64,000 bases of DNA from Cytophagales bacterium (GTDB taxonomy: Bacteria > Bacteroidota > Bacteroidia > Cytophagales > Cyclobacteriaceae), in NCBI GenBank assembly GCA_017303795.1, contig JAFLBR010000002.1:248001-312000 (forward strand), written 5' to 3'. This document shows positions 50,421-61,500 of the stretch, in pieces. Made by a program: the position numbers and the translations under genes. Numbering within the stretch: the stretch's first letter is position 1; each line of letters begins with the position of its first letter. Under the pieces are notes generated by a model. It was not told the origin of the DNA and searched no databases. It worked only from the letters and a program-made list of their open reading frames with translations.

Positions 50421-53400
50421 CTACAGTGAACTGCAAGTCACCTCTAACTTCAGCTTCCTGCGCGGTGCATCACATCCGGAAGAACTCATCACACATGCCG
50501 CAACACTCGGCTATACAGCCATCGCCCTCACAGACCACAACACCTTTGCCGGGATAGTACGCGCACATGTAGCAGCAAAAAAAAATAAACCTGAAATTTA
50601 TTCCCGGCTGCAGTCTGCAACTTCAGTCCGGCACAGCCTTGCTTGCCTTGCCAACTAATCAACCGGCTTATGCAGCGTTATCAAACTTGCTCACCCGCGG
50701 AAACCTGCGTGCCGAAAAAGGTTTGTGTTATCTCCATCGCGAAGATGCATACCAACTCTCAGGTTGCATCCTCATCGCAGTGCCACCTGCACTCAACACC
50801 GCATTTGAATTTGATGCTTCCTTTATTGAAGACCTGTATGCCTATCGTCAGGCTTTCGGAGCAAATCTGTATTTATCGGTCACCCGCCAATACTCCGGCC
50901 TGGATGCCAAACGTCTGCACCGGCTCAACACACTTTCAAAACAATTAAACATTCCACTCGTAGCCACCGGCGATGTCTGGTATCATGATGTGGAACGCAG
51001 GCAATTACAAGACATCGTCACCTGCGTACGGGAGAAATGTACCATCCACACCGCAGGCTTTCGGCTGCACCCCAATGCCGAACGTCATTTAAAACCCGTG
51101 GAAGAAGTACACCGCCTCTTTCGCCAATATCCGCAAGCACTCACCAACACGCAACGGATAACAGCAGCGTGCCAGTTTTCATTGGATCAACTTACCTATC
51201 AATACCCCAAAGAAATTACTTCCAATGATCGTACCCCACAGGAGGAACTCACCCAACTCACCTGGCAAGGCGCACAGAAAATGTTTGGCAACATTCCAGA
51301 TAAGATCACTACCAACATTAACTATGAACTCAGCTTCATCGCAGAGATGAACTATGCGCCTTACTTTCTTACCGTCTATGACATCGTTCGCTTTGCACGG
51401 GAACGTAACATCCTCTGCCAGGGCCGTGGCTCGGCTGCCAACTCCACGGTATGTTATTGCCTGGGCATTACATCCGTTGATCCATCCAAATTTGAGTTGC
51501 TCTTCGAACGCTTTATTTCATCGGCCCGCAATGAACCACCAGACATCGATGTGGACTTTGAACATGAACGCAGGGAAGAAGTCATGCAATACATCTACAC
51601 CAAATACGGTCGTGATCGTGCAGCCATCGTGGCCACCGTCACCCAACAACATCACAAAGGTGCCATCCGCGATGTGGGCAAAGTCATGGGACTCTCGGCA
51701 GACACCATCACCCGTCTCTCCGGACTCATCTGGGATTTTAAAGATGAAGGCTTTGATCGTAACCGCATCATTAGTCAAGGGATCAATCCGGATGACCCTA
51801 CCATAAAAAAAGTATTGGAACTCACACACCAGTTCATCGGCTTCCCGCGTCAGCTTGGACAACATACCGGTGGCTTTGTCATCACGGATAGTAAACTCTC
51901 AGACTTATGTCCCATCCTCCATGCCCGCATGGAAGACCGCACCAACATAGAATGGAATAAAGATGACATCGATGCACTGGGCTTTATGAAGATAGATGTC
52001 CTCGCGCTGGGTATGCTCACCTGCATCCGCAAAGCATTTGATCTGGTCAAGCAACACTACAATCGTGAACTCACATTAGCCAACATCCCACAGGATGATC
52101 CGGCCGTGTATGAGATGGTCACCCATGCCGATACCATCGGTGTCTTTCAAATTGAAAGCCGCGCGCAGATGTCCATGCTGCCACGGCTCAAACCAAAATG
52201 TTTTTATGACCTGGTCATCGAAGTGGCCATCGTCAGGCCCGGACCCATACAAGGAGACATGGTACATCCCTATCTACGCAGACGCAATGGTGAAGAACCG
52301 GTCTCATATCCCTCAGCAGAACTCAAGGAAATTCTGAGTCGCACCCTGGGCGTACCACTCTTTCAGGAACAAGCTATGAAGATTGCTATCGTGGCCGCAG
52401 GCTTCTCACCTGCAGAAGCAGATCAGTTGCGCAGAAGCATGGCTACTTTCAAAGTCAATGGACTCATCACACACTTCGAAGAAAAATTAATTACAGGTAT
52501 GATGAACAACGGCTACACCAAAGAATATGCACAGCGCGTGTTTCGTCAACTCGAAGGTTTTGGGAGTTATGGTTTTCCGGAAAGTCATGCCGCCAGCTTT
52601 GCATTACTTGTTTATGTGTCGGCCTGGCTCAAATGTTATTACCCGGATGTCTTTGCCTGCGCCTTGTTGAATAGCCTGCCCATGGGCTTTTACCAACCCG
52701 CACAAATTGTACAAGATGCACAGCGGCATGGCGTGGAAGTAAGAGCCGTGGATGTGAATCTTTCCCAATGGGATAATACGCTGGAAGTACATGAAAAATA
52801 TTTTGCTATCCGCCTTGGCTTCCGGCAGGTAGCAGGAGTGAAGGCCTCGGATATTGAACACCTCTTGCAAACAAGAGGTAGGGGCTTTCAGGCTATGCAT
52901 GAACTGCGCGAGGTGGGCGTCAGCACTGCCTTGCTGGAAAAACTTGCCGAAGCAGATGCATTCAATTCTTTGCAACTCACCAGAAGAAAAGCATTATGGG
53001 ACGCATCCATAAAAGATTATCAAATGCAGGCGTTGTTTTCACAAGCAAAAGAACCGGAAGTGGTATTACCGGAAATGAAGTTAGCGCAGCAGGTGGTGCA
53101 GGACTATCAATCACTCTCGCTTTCACTTAAAGCACATCCGGTGAGTTTTCTTCGGGAGACACTCACGCAGCTTGGGGTAACACCCAATACGGACTTGAAA
53201 AATCTTGCGGATGCAGCACCCGTAAAAGTAGCCGGACTCATTCTCGTGCGGCAACGCCCCGGCACCGCCAGTGGCATTTGTTTTATCACACTCGAAGATG
53301 AAACCGGCAGTGCCAATATTGTTGTCTACCCGCAATTGTTTGATCAGTATCGGAAAGAAATTATTCAGTCGCGCCTCTTGCTCATCGAAGGGAAACTGCA

Positions 53401-53587
53401 ACGCCAAGGTGAGGTTATTCACGTGATCACGCGCAGCTGCGCGGATGTCTCGCGGTTATTAAAAAGGTCAGGAGTGGAGGCTTCACCTAAACGTTCCCGC
53501 GCAGATGAAACATCATCCAAAGGTGTTGATCATCGTGAGGGCCCAACGCAAATGGAAGTGTTTTCTAAGGGGCGGAATTTTCATTGA
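50404..53587 (+). pseudogene. dnaE2: DnaE2 error-prone polymerase, frameshifted at an A9 run
   Basis: ATG at 50404 begins [23 protein letters not shown] and [13 protein letters not shown], the PHP-like N-terminus of DnaE2. At the nine A's of 50577-50585 the frame is lost: the rest of the protein (INLKFIPGC..., then [14 protein letters not shown]) continues in the frame shifted by one. With eight A's one protein of about 1060 residues would result. The polymerase motifs are intact: GRGSAANS, PDIDVDFEHERREEV and DIDALGFMKIDVLALG. Either it is inactive, or transcript slippage at the A-run restores it, or the ninth A is a sequencing error. Confidence 0.85.
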
Positions 53588-53689
53588 GTAGAGTTAGAGA
53601 AAAATAATTTATCTGTGAAAAATTGTCTCATGTTTTACCTGTAGGCTCACCTTTTTTTAAGTAATGATTTCTATTCTCCAGTGGGTTAA

Positions 53690-53827
53690 GGGAAAAACCC
53701 CGTATGAATTTCTTCAAAATTAACTTGAAAACAAATGATTTACTATTTCTGGTGCGATTCAATCGGGGGAAAACCACGTTGTAAATACGGGAAAAACCAC
53801 GTCTCAAATACGTGGAAAACCACGTTG
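53690..53827 (+). promoter_or_regulatory. triplicated ACGTGG/CCACGT-type motif upstream of the RHS locus
   Basis: Three direct copies of about 23 bases follow each other: GGGGGAAAACCACGTTG (53765), GGGAAAAACCACGTCTC (53789), GTGGAAAACCACGTTGC (53812). In the third the flanking A completes a perfect inverted repeat, ACGTGGAAAACCACGT (53810-53825). A weaker copy, GGGAAAAACCCCGTATG, is at 53690-53706. They lie 140-280 bases before the RHS start. They look like operator sites, but no known regulator can be assigned. The rest of the 382-base gap holds a weak -7 box near 53859 (AATATTTG) and no frame. Confidence 0.6.
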
Positions 53828-53969
53828 CTTTTGTGCAAATAAATCTTGGACATTTAGGCAAGAATATTTGTATGCATTGACCTGTAAGGCGATGAAGCAT
53901 TCTACCAGTATTGAATGTATGTCCTAAGTCAAGCGCAAGAATTCTAAATGTCATTAAATCTATACCTGA

Positions 53970-56900
53970 ATGAAAACATTTTCGTGTTTGCTCTTTATTC
54001 TGCTTCTGTCATTGGAGGCAACTAGTCAACAACCGAACCTCCGTCCACTTGCTGGCTCCGCGCCACAATCGTTTACTCTTTCTCCCGACAAATTGGGAGA
54101 TGTATCCAGTAGTGTCAACCTGTTCACCGGTGATCTGTCATTTCCCATTAATCTGGTTTCATTACCTGGAAGAAATGGACTCGATGTAAGTGTACCCATC
54201 GTATACTCTTCAAACGTAGCAAGGCAGGCTAAAACCTGGAATGCGGAAGCACCAACGGGCGTAGTCGGCCTGGGATGGTCTTTTGACTTTCCGAAAATTC
54301 TCGTGGATAACAAAATGACCGGCACGCGAGAAGACGATACCTACTACATCGCAGAGGGCGGTGGTTCGAATAAACTTATTTACACCGGTGGGACAGCATC
54401 AACTGGCAAAAAATACGCAGCCAAGAATTATCAATTCTGGGTTATTACCTTTTATCCCAACGATGAAAAGTGGGAGATCATTAAGGAAGATGGAACCAAG
54501 TATGTATATGGGGACAAGAATAGTGGCCGATCAACTGTACAGTGGATCGTTACATGGAACAACTGGATTGGAGATAGTAATGTCACAACCTCCACCATTC
54601 AAAAACAACAAGGGTTGGTCTGGAATCTTTCTGAGATTATTAATATGTGGGGTGAAAAAATCAGGTTTACCTACTCAAATGTTAATCAGAAAGTAGGCAG
54701 TGCGGCCGGTAAGGAACACACTGAAGCTTCTTATCTGACGACCATTACGGATGTGCTTGGGCGTACGGTTAATCTGGTTTATGGGAACAAAGGACTTTCC
54801 GAGTATCAGGAGCCGCACACCGAGAACGGCACTAACCAGATTGATGCTTACCAGGAACGATATGAGATGAAATTTTTGGATCACATCAATGTCAATGATT
54901 CCGATGGGGTCTTGTTATCAAGTGTCGATCTGGCCTATACAACGATGGGCACCGGTGATCTTACCAAAAGATTACTAAGTTCAGTCGTTCAATACAATTC
55001 AACGGGTCAGTCACTCCCAGGACACTCTTTTCAATATATAACCTCATATTCGCCAACCGCTAACTTTGGCGCCCTCAGTGCGATCACTACACCTACTGGT
55101 GGTGTGATCAATTATACTTATGCGCAGCAAACTATTGCCCGCGCAGTCAGGGAAAAAAAATTAACTGCACCTAGCGGATTTAAAGAACCAAAAGTGTGGA
55201 TCGGACCTGATTACGTGGTGATAACGTGGAGACAATTTACTGGATCTAAGTCTGCCTCCAGCCGAGCCGTCAGGATTCAAGCTCTGACATGGGATGGCGA
55301 ATGGCTTGAATGGGATTTACCAAATGAAGAGATTTCAAACATCACGGTTTCTCAGGTCTATGACGAGTGGGGTTGGGCAAGTGGTAATTTTGGAGATGTT
55401 AATAAATACAAACAGCAAGATTTCCATGTTACACTACAGCGAAATTTTTTCGCTATCCTTTATAAATCAACCGCAACAAATGTTTATTCGATGCGCACGT
55501 ATAGGAAGCATGATACTCGTAGAGGCGGTTGGACAAAGGTTGAATTTTATAATCTCAATCTTGGTGACAATGTTTTTCAAAATTCTGACTTGGTTTCGGG
55601 GGAAAATTTTGTTGCCGTGGCTGGTATTAGGAGCGATATCAACATTTATAGATGGAATGGTTCAAGTTGGGTCACTTCAACACTGACACGAAATTCAGGG
55701 TCGGATTACAAACATAACCGACTGGTAGCAGGCCATAATTATGTGATATCACACTCGATTCGATACAATAGCCCGTTTGCGCTTGACGTAATAAAATTTT
55801 ATTTCTTTAATGAAGATGGATCGGTGATCACGCGAACCCCAGCGTCATTGCCCGATAATATAACAGGCGATAGGTCTCATTGGTACACGAGCTCCTCGTT
55901 CGCTGCCGTTATGGCTGATGATAATCAGGAATACTTTTATGTTTGGGATGAGAACTATAACCTAACCCGCAAAAATCTAGGCTATGGACTGAATGATAAG
56001 TCGTATGTGAGCATGGACAACAGCATGTTTACAGTCGTGGATCCCGGAGTCGCGGCCAATTATGCCGCTCGATATAATGGCGAAAATTTTATTATTAGTG
56101 CGCACCTTGATGCGTCAAGTTTATCCGCCCTTAATCCAAATCCTTTCACAATTGGAGGTGATTTTGTTTTAAGGCCAAAAAGTGGATCTAACAATCAAGT
56201 CGGACTTACCTATTTCAACCCTAACACCAACACGTGGAGTAACTTAACCTACGCCACAGCAAATAAAACTACCGCTCGCGCCGGGTACAATTTTTTTGTC
56301 AAGACTCATTCGACTGATCAAGGTAAAGCAGAAATTGTAGTTCGTAGACCCAACGGAACGTTCATAACCGACCCGACGTCTCCCACGATTGCAAATTTAA
56401 ACACAAACCCGTCACGGTTCCCTTGGCAGGTGGGATACAATTTCGTGATTAAAAACATGGGAGCTATAGATGCGAGCACTTTTTTTGCAATTGGTGAGTC
56501 CATTCTTCTAACCAATGGAAAGATTGATCCATCCAAGATTGACTTCACCACCGGAACAGGTTTTGATACGTCTGGTGAGGGGTCAGCATTTCATTGGACT
56601 GGAGATTTTGATCACACCCATAGTCTTGTTGGTGGAAATACCATTGTTAGCTTTTTGAATCAACTCTGGCAATACAATGCTACTGAAGTAAAGTTATTTA
56701 GGTTAATCGACCAGGCAGCTAACGGTGCTCTTACTGATTTTGCTGTTCAGAAGGTGTCTGTAAACGATGGCTCGACGCCAACCCATTCATTTCTGGCTTA
56801 CGATCTTGCGCGTGCAACATACGATGCAACGGGGTCTATCGCACAATACAATAAAGTTTCTGTTTATCCAGGTGTTCAATTTGTGGATAATTCGAATGGA

Positions 56901-58046
56901 AGAACGGATTATTTCTTTTATAACGGCATTAAGTCCAATGAAGCAGCCCATCCATTTAGTTTGTCTTCTGATGATGATTATAGTAAAATTCTAAATGGAA
57001 CATCTTATCGGTCAAACGTACTTGATAAAAACCTGAACTTAGTGTCTCATTCTCACTTAAGTACAACAGTTTTTTCCAAGGTTATACAACAAGGCTCAGC
57101 GCAAGTTGATTTTGCCTATTATGCCAGGCCCAAAACAACCTATCAAAATGTAACCGGTTTTTATAACTCAACAATCCAGATTGATTTTGAATACAATGCT
57201 AACGGGCTTTTAAGGGAAAAAGATACTTGGACGGGCACGCGAAGTTTTCAAGAAGAATTCAAATATTGGTATGAGGAATACGACCCTTCTTTAACCAGAA
57301 ACATCCTCACACCGGTTATTCAAATTAACCATTACGTTGTTTCGGATTTAGTAGGTTGTTCAGTGATTAAATATAAAAACTGGGGTGCTAATAATGTTCC
57401 AGCCCCTTTTCAGGCTTATACTTGGAAAAAAACAGGATCGTCAAATTTCACTGCTTGGGCTCTTGCTTCTACTCCTTCTTCGGATTGGCGATTGACGTCA
57501 ACAATTGATGATATGGATGCCGCAAAAGGCCTGGTAAAACAGACAACGTCTGTTGATGGAACGGTTACGAAATCAATCTGGGATGCTGTAGGAAAGTATG
57601 TAATCGCACAAGTTACACTGCCTCAAAATGGACACGTGATTTATAATAGCTTTGAGGATTGTGCTTCCAATTGCAGCGCCGAGGCAAAGACCGGGCTCAA
57701 AAGCTCAAACGGCACTGCATTTAGTTACGCAGGTCTACCCGCGGGTACCTACAAGGTAACCTATTGGCGCAAGGCCTCCCCTCAAAGTGATTGGGAATTT
57801 GTGGAAACTTCGTTTACTGGTACTAACTACTCAATTCCGCACTCCTGGATAGATGAAGTCCGCATCGCGCCTGCAGATGCTCGAATCGTCTCCTATGGGT
57901 ACGACCGCTATGGCAACGTGATTTCAGTTTGTGATGAAAACAATATGATAAGTTATAAGGAGTATGACGAGTTTAATCGACCAAAGATAACGCGTGATAA
58001 GGATCGTAAGATTCTAGGATTGACGAAGTATAACATAAGTAATTAG
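53970..58046 (+). CDS. large secreted RHS/YD-repeat protein without a toxin tip
   Basis: 1358 residues with a signal peptide (FSCLLFILLLSLEATSQ). The N-terminus has PQSFTLSPDKLGDVSSSVNLFTGDLSFPINLVSLPGRNGLDVSVPIVYSS and VVGLGWSFDFPKI, a start typical of Bacteroidota RHS proteins. The middle (about 400-900) has a long region of repeated short beta strands with propeller style (FFAILYKS, FVAVAGIRSDINIYRWNGSSW). The C-terminus is YD-like: GYDRYGNVISVCDENNMISYKEYDEFNRPKITRD, ending KYNISN. No RHS core and no effector domain are present, so it probably forms a shell with the next RHS protein. Its end and the next genes are in the same direction, 40 and 8 bases apart. Confidence 0.85.
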   Translation: MKTFSCLLFILLLSLEATSQQPNLRPLAGSAPQSFTLSPDKLGDVSSSVNLFTGDLSFPINLVSLPGRNGLDVSVPIVYSSNVARQAKTWNAEAPTGVVGLGWSFDFPKILVDNKMTGTREDDTYYIAEGGGSNKLIYTGGTASTGKKYAAKNYQFWVITFYPNDEKWEIIKEDGTKYVYGDKNSGRSTVQWIVTWNNWIGDSNVTTSTIQKQQGLVWNLSEIINMWGEKIRFTYSNVNQKVGSAAGKEHTEASYLTTITDVLGRTVNLVYGNKGLSEYQEPHTENGTNQIDAYQERYEMKFLDHINVNDSDGVLLSSVDLAYTTMGTGDLTKRLLSSVVQYNSTGQSLPGHSFQYITSYSPTANFGALSAITTPTGGVINYTYAQQTIARAVREKKLTAPSGFKEPKVWIGPDYVVITWRQFTGSKSASSRAVRIQALTWDGEWLEWDLPNEEISNITVSQVYDEWGWASGNFGDVNKYKQQDFHVTLQRNFFAILYKSTATNVYSMRTYRKHDTRRGGWTKVEFYNLNLGDNVFQNSDLVSGENFVAVAGIRSDINIYRWNGSSWVTSTLTRNSGSDYKHNRLVAGHNYVISHSIRYNSPFALDVIKFYFFNEDGSVITRTPASLPDNITGDRSHWYTSSSFAAVMADDNQEYFYVWDENYNLTRKNLGYGLNDKSYVSMDNSMFTVVDPGVAANYAARYNGENFIISAHLDASSLSALNPNPFTIGGDFVLRPKSGSNNQVGLTYFNPNTNTWSNLTYATANKTTARAGYNFFVKTHSTDQGKAEIVVRRPNGTFITDPTSPTIANLNTNPSRFPWQVGYNFVIKNMGAIDASTFFAIGESILLTNGKIDPSKIDFTTGTGFDTSGEGSAFHWTGDFDHTHSLVGGNTIVSFLNQLWQYNATEVKLFRLIDQAANGALTDFAVQKVSVNDGSTPTHSFLAYDLARATYDATGSIAQYNKVSVYPGVQFVDNSNGRTDYFFYNGIKSNEAAHPFSLSSDDDYSKILNGTSYRSNVLDKNLNLVSHSHLSTTVFSKVIQQGSAQVDFAYYARPKTTYQNVTGFYNSTIQIDFEYNANGLLREKDTWTGTRSFQEEFKYWYEEYDPSLTRNILTPVIQINHYVVSDLVGCSVIKYKNWGANNVPAPFQAYTWKKTGSSNFTAWALASTPSSDWRLTSTIDDMDAAKGLVKQTTSVDGTVTKSIWDAVGKYVIAQVTLPQNGHVIYNSFEDCASNCSAEAKTGLKSSNGTAFSYAGLPAGTYKVTYWRKASPQSDWEFVETSFTGTNYSIPHSWIDEVRIAPADARIVSYGYDRYGNVISVCDENNMISYKEYDEFNRPKITRDKDRKILGLTKYNISN

Positions 58047-58085
58047 GTCTGTAGGAAATCGTGTCAGTAAAATAAGTCAAGCATT

Positions 58086-58514
58086 ATGAAGAGTTTATAT
58101 TTTGGAATAGCGGTTATGTTGTTTTTATCGGGTAGTTGTTTTGGGCAGGATTCGGATCTTTTGGGGAGTTGGGTGCTGGATGTTGATAAGTCGGTTAAGT
58201 TGATGTCAGGTGAAATGAAAAGTCGCTATGATAGTCTTCGTCCAGACAGGCAGCTGGCAGCGCAATCAGCGATGAGTGGCCGCACATTTACGTTTCAGGA
58301 GGATGGTGTTGTGAGTGTATCGTGGAGAGCAAAAGAAGCATCCAAAGAATCTACAGGTAAATGGAAAGCGGATGCTTCAACGGGTACGGTTACCATTACA
58401 ATCGATAACCGTGCTCAGGTCTTTGATTACAAAGTCACTGATGAGAAAGAGCTGAGATTGATCCATCAAAAAGCTTCGGGCTTTTTTACCACCCTGTGTT
58501 TCACCCGTCAATAG
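58086..58514 (+). CDS. secreted lipocalin-like small protein between the RHS genes
   Basis: 142 residues with a signal peptide (FGIAVMLFLSGSCFGQ). DLLGSWVLDVDKSVKLM, then FTFQEDGVVSVSWRAKEASKESTGKWKADASTGTVTI and RLIHQKASGFFTTLCFTRQ, which is the order of short lipocalin-like Bacteroidota proteins (the G-x-W start and alternating strands). It sits inside the RHS operon and could be a chaperone or stability factor, but nothing proves this. Start 40 bases after the previous stop; 8 bases to the next start. Confidence 0.65.
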   Translation: MKSLYFGIAVMLFLSGSCFGQDSDLLGSWVLDVDKSVKLMSGEMKSRYDSLRPDRQLAAQSAMSGRTFTFQEDGVVSVSWRAKEASKESTGKWKADASTGTVTITIDNRAQVFDYKVTDEKELRLIHQKASGFFTTLCFTRQ

Positions 58515-58521
58515 TTTGAAT

Positions 58522-61500
58522 ATGAATAAGACACATTCACTTCTGATCTTCGTTTTACTTTTTCTGAGTACGGCTTCAGTGATCGCACAAATCTCCGTTG
58601 AGATTACGGGACAAACCACAGGGACCGTTGGCTCCACGCAACAATTTAACCTGACCTGGTATGATGGGTCTAATTTTATTACGCCACCCACTGGAACGTA
58701 CAATTGGAATGTTCTCATCGGAGAAGTTACCTATCAGGATGATACATATGCTTTAGTTAACTGGATTAGTGCAGGTACGGCTTACCTGGAATTCTCAATG
58801 ACTACGTGGGATAATTATTACTATGATTATCACGAGATTACTGTTACGGGACCACCCTATACTCCCGAAGCAACTTCGGCTACTTCGGTTTTGTCAACTT
58901 CATTTACGGCAAATTGGAACTCCGTGTTTGGTGCTACGGGTTACCAGCTGGATGTTTCTGCTGCGAGTGATTTCTCAAGTTTTGTTTCAGGTTATCAAAA
59001 CCTGCCCGTTTCAAATACCAGCCAATCGATCTCCGGGCTGACTCCGGCCACCACGTATTATTACCGGGTCAGGGCGGTTAACTCCTATGGCACTTCGGTC
59101 AACTCCAATACGATCACCAGTTTTGCCATACCACAACTTTCACCAGCTACTGCATTAACAACAAACTCCTTTACTGTTAATTGGAACAGTGTTGTTGGCG
59201 CCAACGGGTACCGGCTTGATGTCTCCAAAGATAATTTCTCAACCTTTTTGAGTGGTTATCAAAATCTTCCGGTAACGGGAACAAGTCAGGTGGTGCCTGG
59301 ATTGACTTTGGACACGGAGTACTTTTATCGTGTCCGCGCTGCAAACAGCGGGGGCGCAATCTCTTCTAACTCTTCTACCCAGAACATTCGGACGAAGGTC
59401 TTAAATCACAGTGAAAACTTTGTTCGCACAGTGGCTGTGCTGGCTGATGGGTATACGTCTGAATCCCAGTTGGAAAGTGGTCCCATGAGTGATAAGGTAA
59501 TCAACTATCAATTCCTTGATCGGTTGGGGCGGCCTTCGCAATCAATTGCTGTGCAACAATCACCTACCCAAAAAGATATAGTGCAAGCCGTTACCTATGA
59601 TGCACTGGGCAGGCAGGCATTCGGTTATCTTCCCTTTACAGCAAACCAGTCTAATGGTGTGTTTGTTTCAAACCCGATTGGAACGACACCGGCTAATTAT
59701 ACCAGCAGCCCGCAGTATTTATTTTACAATGACCTTGTCACGGATCCCACACAGAAAACACCAGATGATACAAAACCTTATGCCCAGACGGTATTTGAAA
59801 AATCTCCATTGAGCAGAGTAGAGGAACAAGGTTCGGTGGGGAATGCCTGGCAACCGGTACCTAATAGCACAACCGGTAAAACGGTTAAGTTGAGCTACAG
59901 TTATAATGTCCCCAATGAGGTTTTCAAATGGGATATTACTGAACAACCAAATCTGACCTTTACGCTTACTCGATACTATTACTTTGTTGAAGGAAATTTA
60001 ACGGTAACTATTACAACTAGCGAGGAAGGTATTCAATCAAAAGAATATAAAGACCTTGAAGGCCGTACGCGCATGGTAAAAACACAGGTAGATGCAACAA
60101 ATTGGATTGAAACCCATTATGTGTACGATAAGCGCGGTAACCTCCGTTTTATTCTACCTCCTGAAAGTATCAAATTAGTGTATCAACAGTCGATGATGAC
60201 TTTATCATCAACCTTTCTGGCGAAGTATGCTTACCAGTATGCTGTCGATAGTTTTAATAGAAAGATAGCGGAAAAGGTTCCGGAGAGTGAATGGACGTAT
60301 ATGGTCTATGACCGGCTTGATCGCCTGGTCTTATCACAAGACCCGAATCAACGCTTAACCAATGAATGGACCTTTTCAAAATATGATACGTGGAGCAGGC
60401 CGATACTCACAGGCACAACAGTTATAACCGGAACAGTTGAATCCATCAGGACGGCAGTTGAGTCGCACAGTGTATTGTTTGAAAGTAAAGGCAGCGTTGT
60501 ACATGGATACACCAACAATGCATACCCAATCGTGGCAGATGCTAATGCGTATCTGGTGGTGTCGTATTATGATGATTATTGTTTTAAGTCCATGATGCCA
60601 AACACCTTGTCGGTTTTTAACAATGCATCCTGCACGGACATCATGGCTCCACCCGGTCAGGGGCTTATTCCCTATGGTCCAATGGATTATTATGGTGGTG
60701 GGATATCAGGACTTCCGGCTCACGAATTTAAACGCGTTCAAGGTATGCCTACGGGTGGTAAAGTAAGGATATTTGGTACTACACCGACTTGGCTGTGGGC
60801 GGTAACTTATTACGATCAAAATCAACGGGCTATTCAGTCAACGGCACAAAATCAGTTAGGTGGATATGATCGGGCCAGTACCAGTTTTGATTTTGCGGGT
60901 CGTATGCTGGCCGGACGCGTGATGCATTTTTCTACCATTACAGCCCAGCCACAATATACGATCACGGAAGAATATCAATATGATCCCGCAGGGCGCCTGA
61001 AGCGGAAGTTTCATCAGATCGGAAGTGACCCGGCAAAGAAAGTCAGGTTGTTTGAGTTAGAGTATAACGAGCTGGGGCAGGTAGTTGGCAAGCAATTGCA
61101 TAATGCAGCGTTGCCGGTTCAGCAAATTGACTTTCGCCAAAACATTAAAGGCTGGCCAGTCAGCCAGTCATCGGAAGATTTTAAACTTCAGTTTGGATTT
61201 AATAATTCGCTTGGATTTACGGCCAATAGTCGGTCTAATGGAGACTTAACATCCGTGGCGTGGATTAACAACCTGCGCTATAGTGTTAATGTAAACAACA
61301 AGCAACAAGGCTGGTCATTGAACTATGACAACCTGAGCCGTCTGACAGGCAGCAACTACTGGGAACGCAATGAAGGGGCTGGCAGTTGGGGCAGTAGTCA
61401 AACCAAGTTAACGGAAAGCGGCATCACCTATGACTGGAATGGAAACATTAAAACGCTGACCCGTAAAGATGCCAACAACTCAAACCTTGATCTGCTTACG

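Noticed and set aside
50260-50658. Separate small gene between imuB and dnaE2
   Set aside because: The first 48 codons are imuB in another frame. From 50404 it is the true N-terminus of DnaE2, cut by the A9 frameshift.
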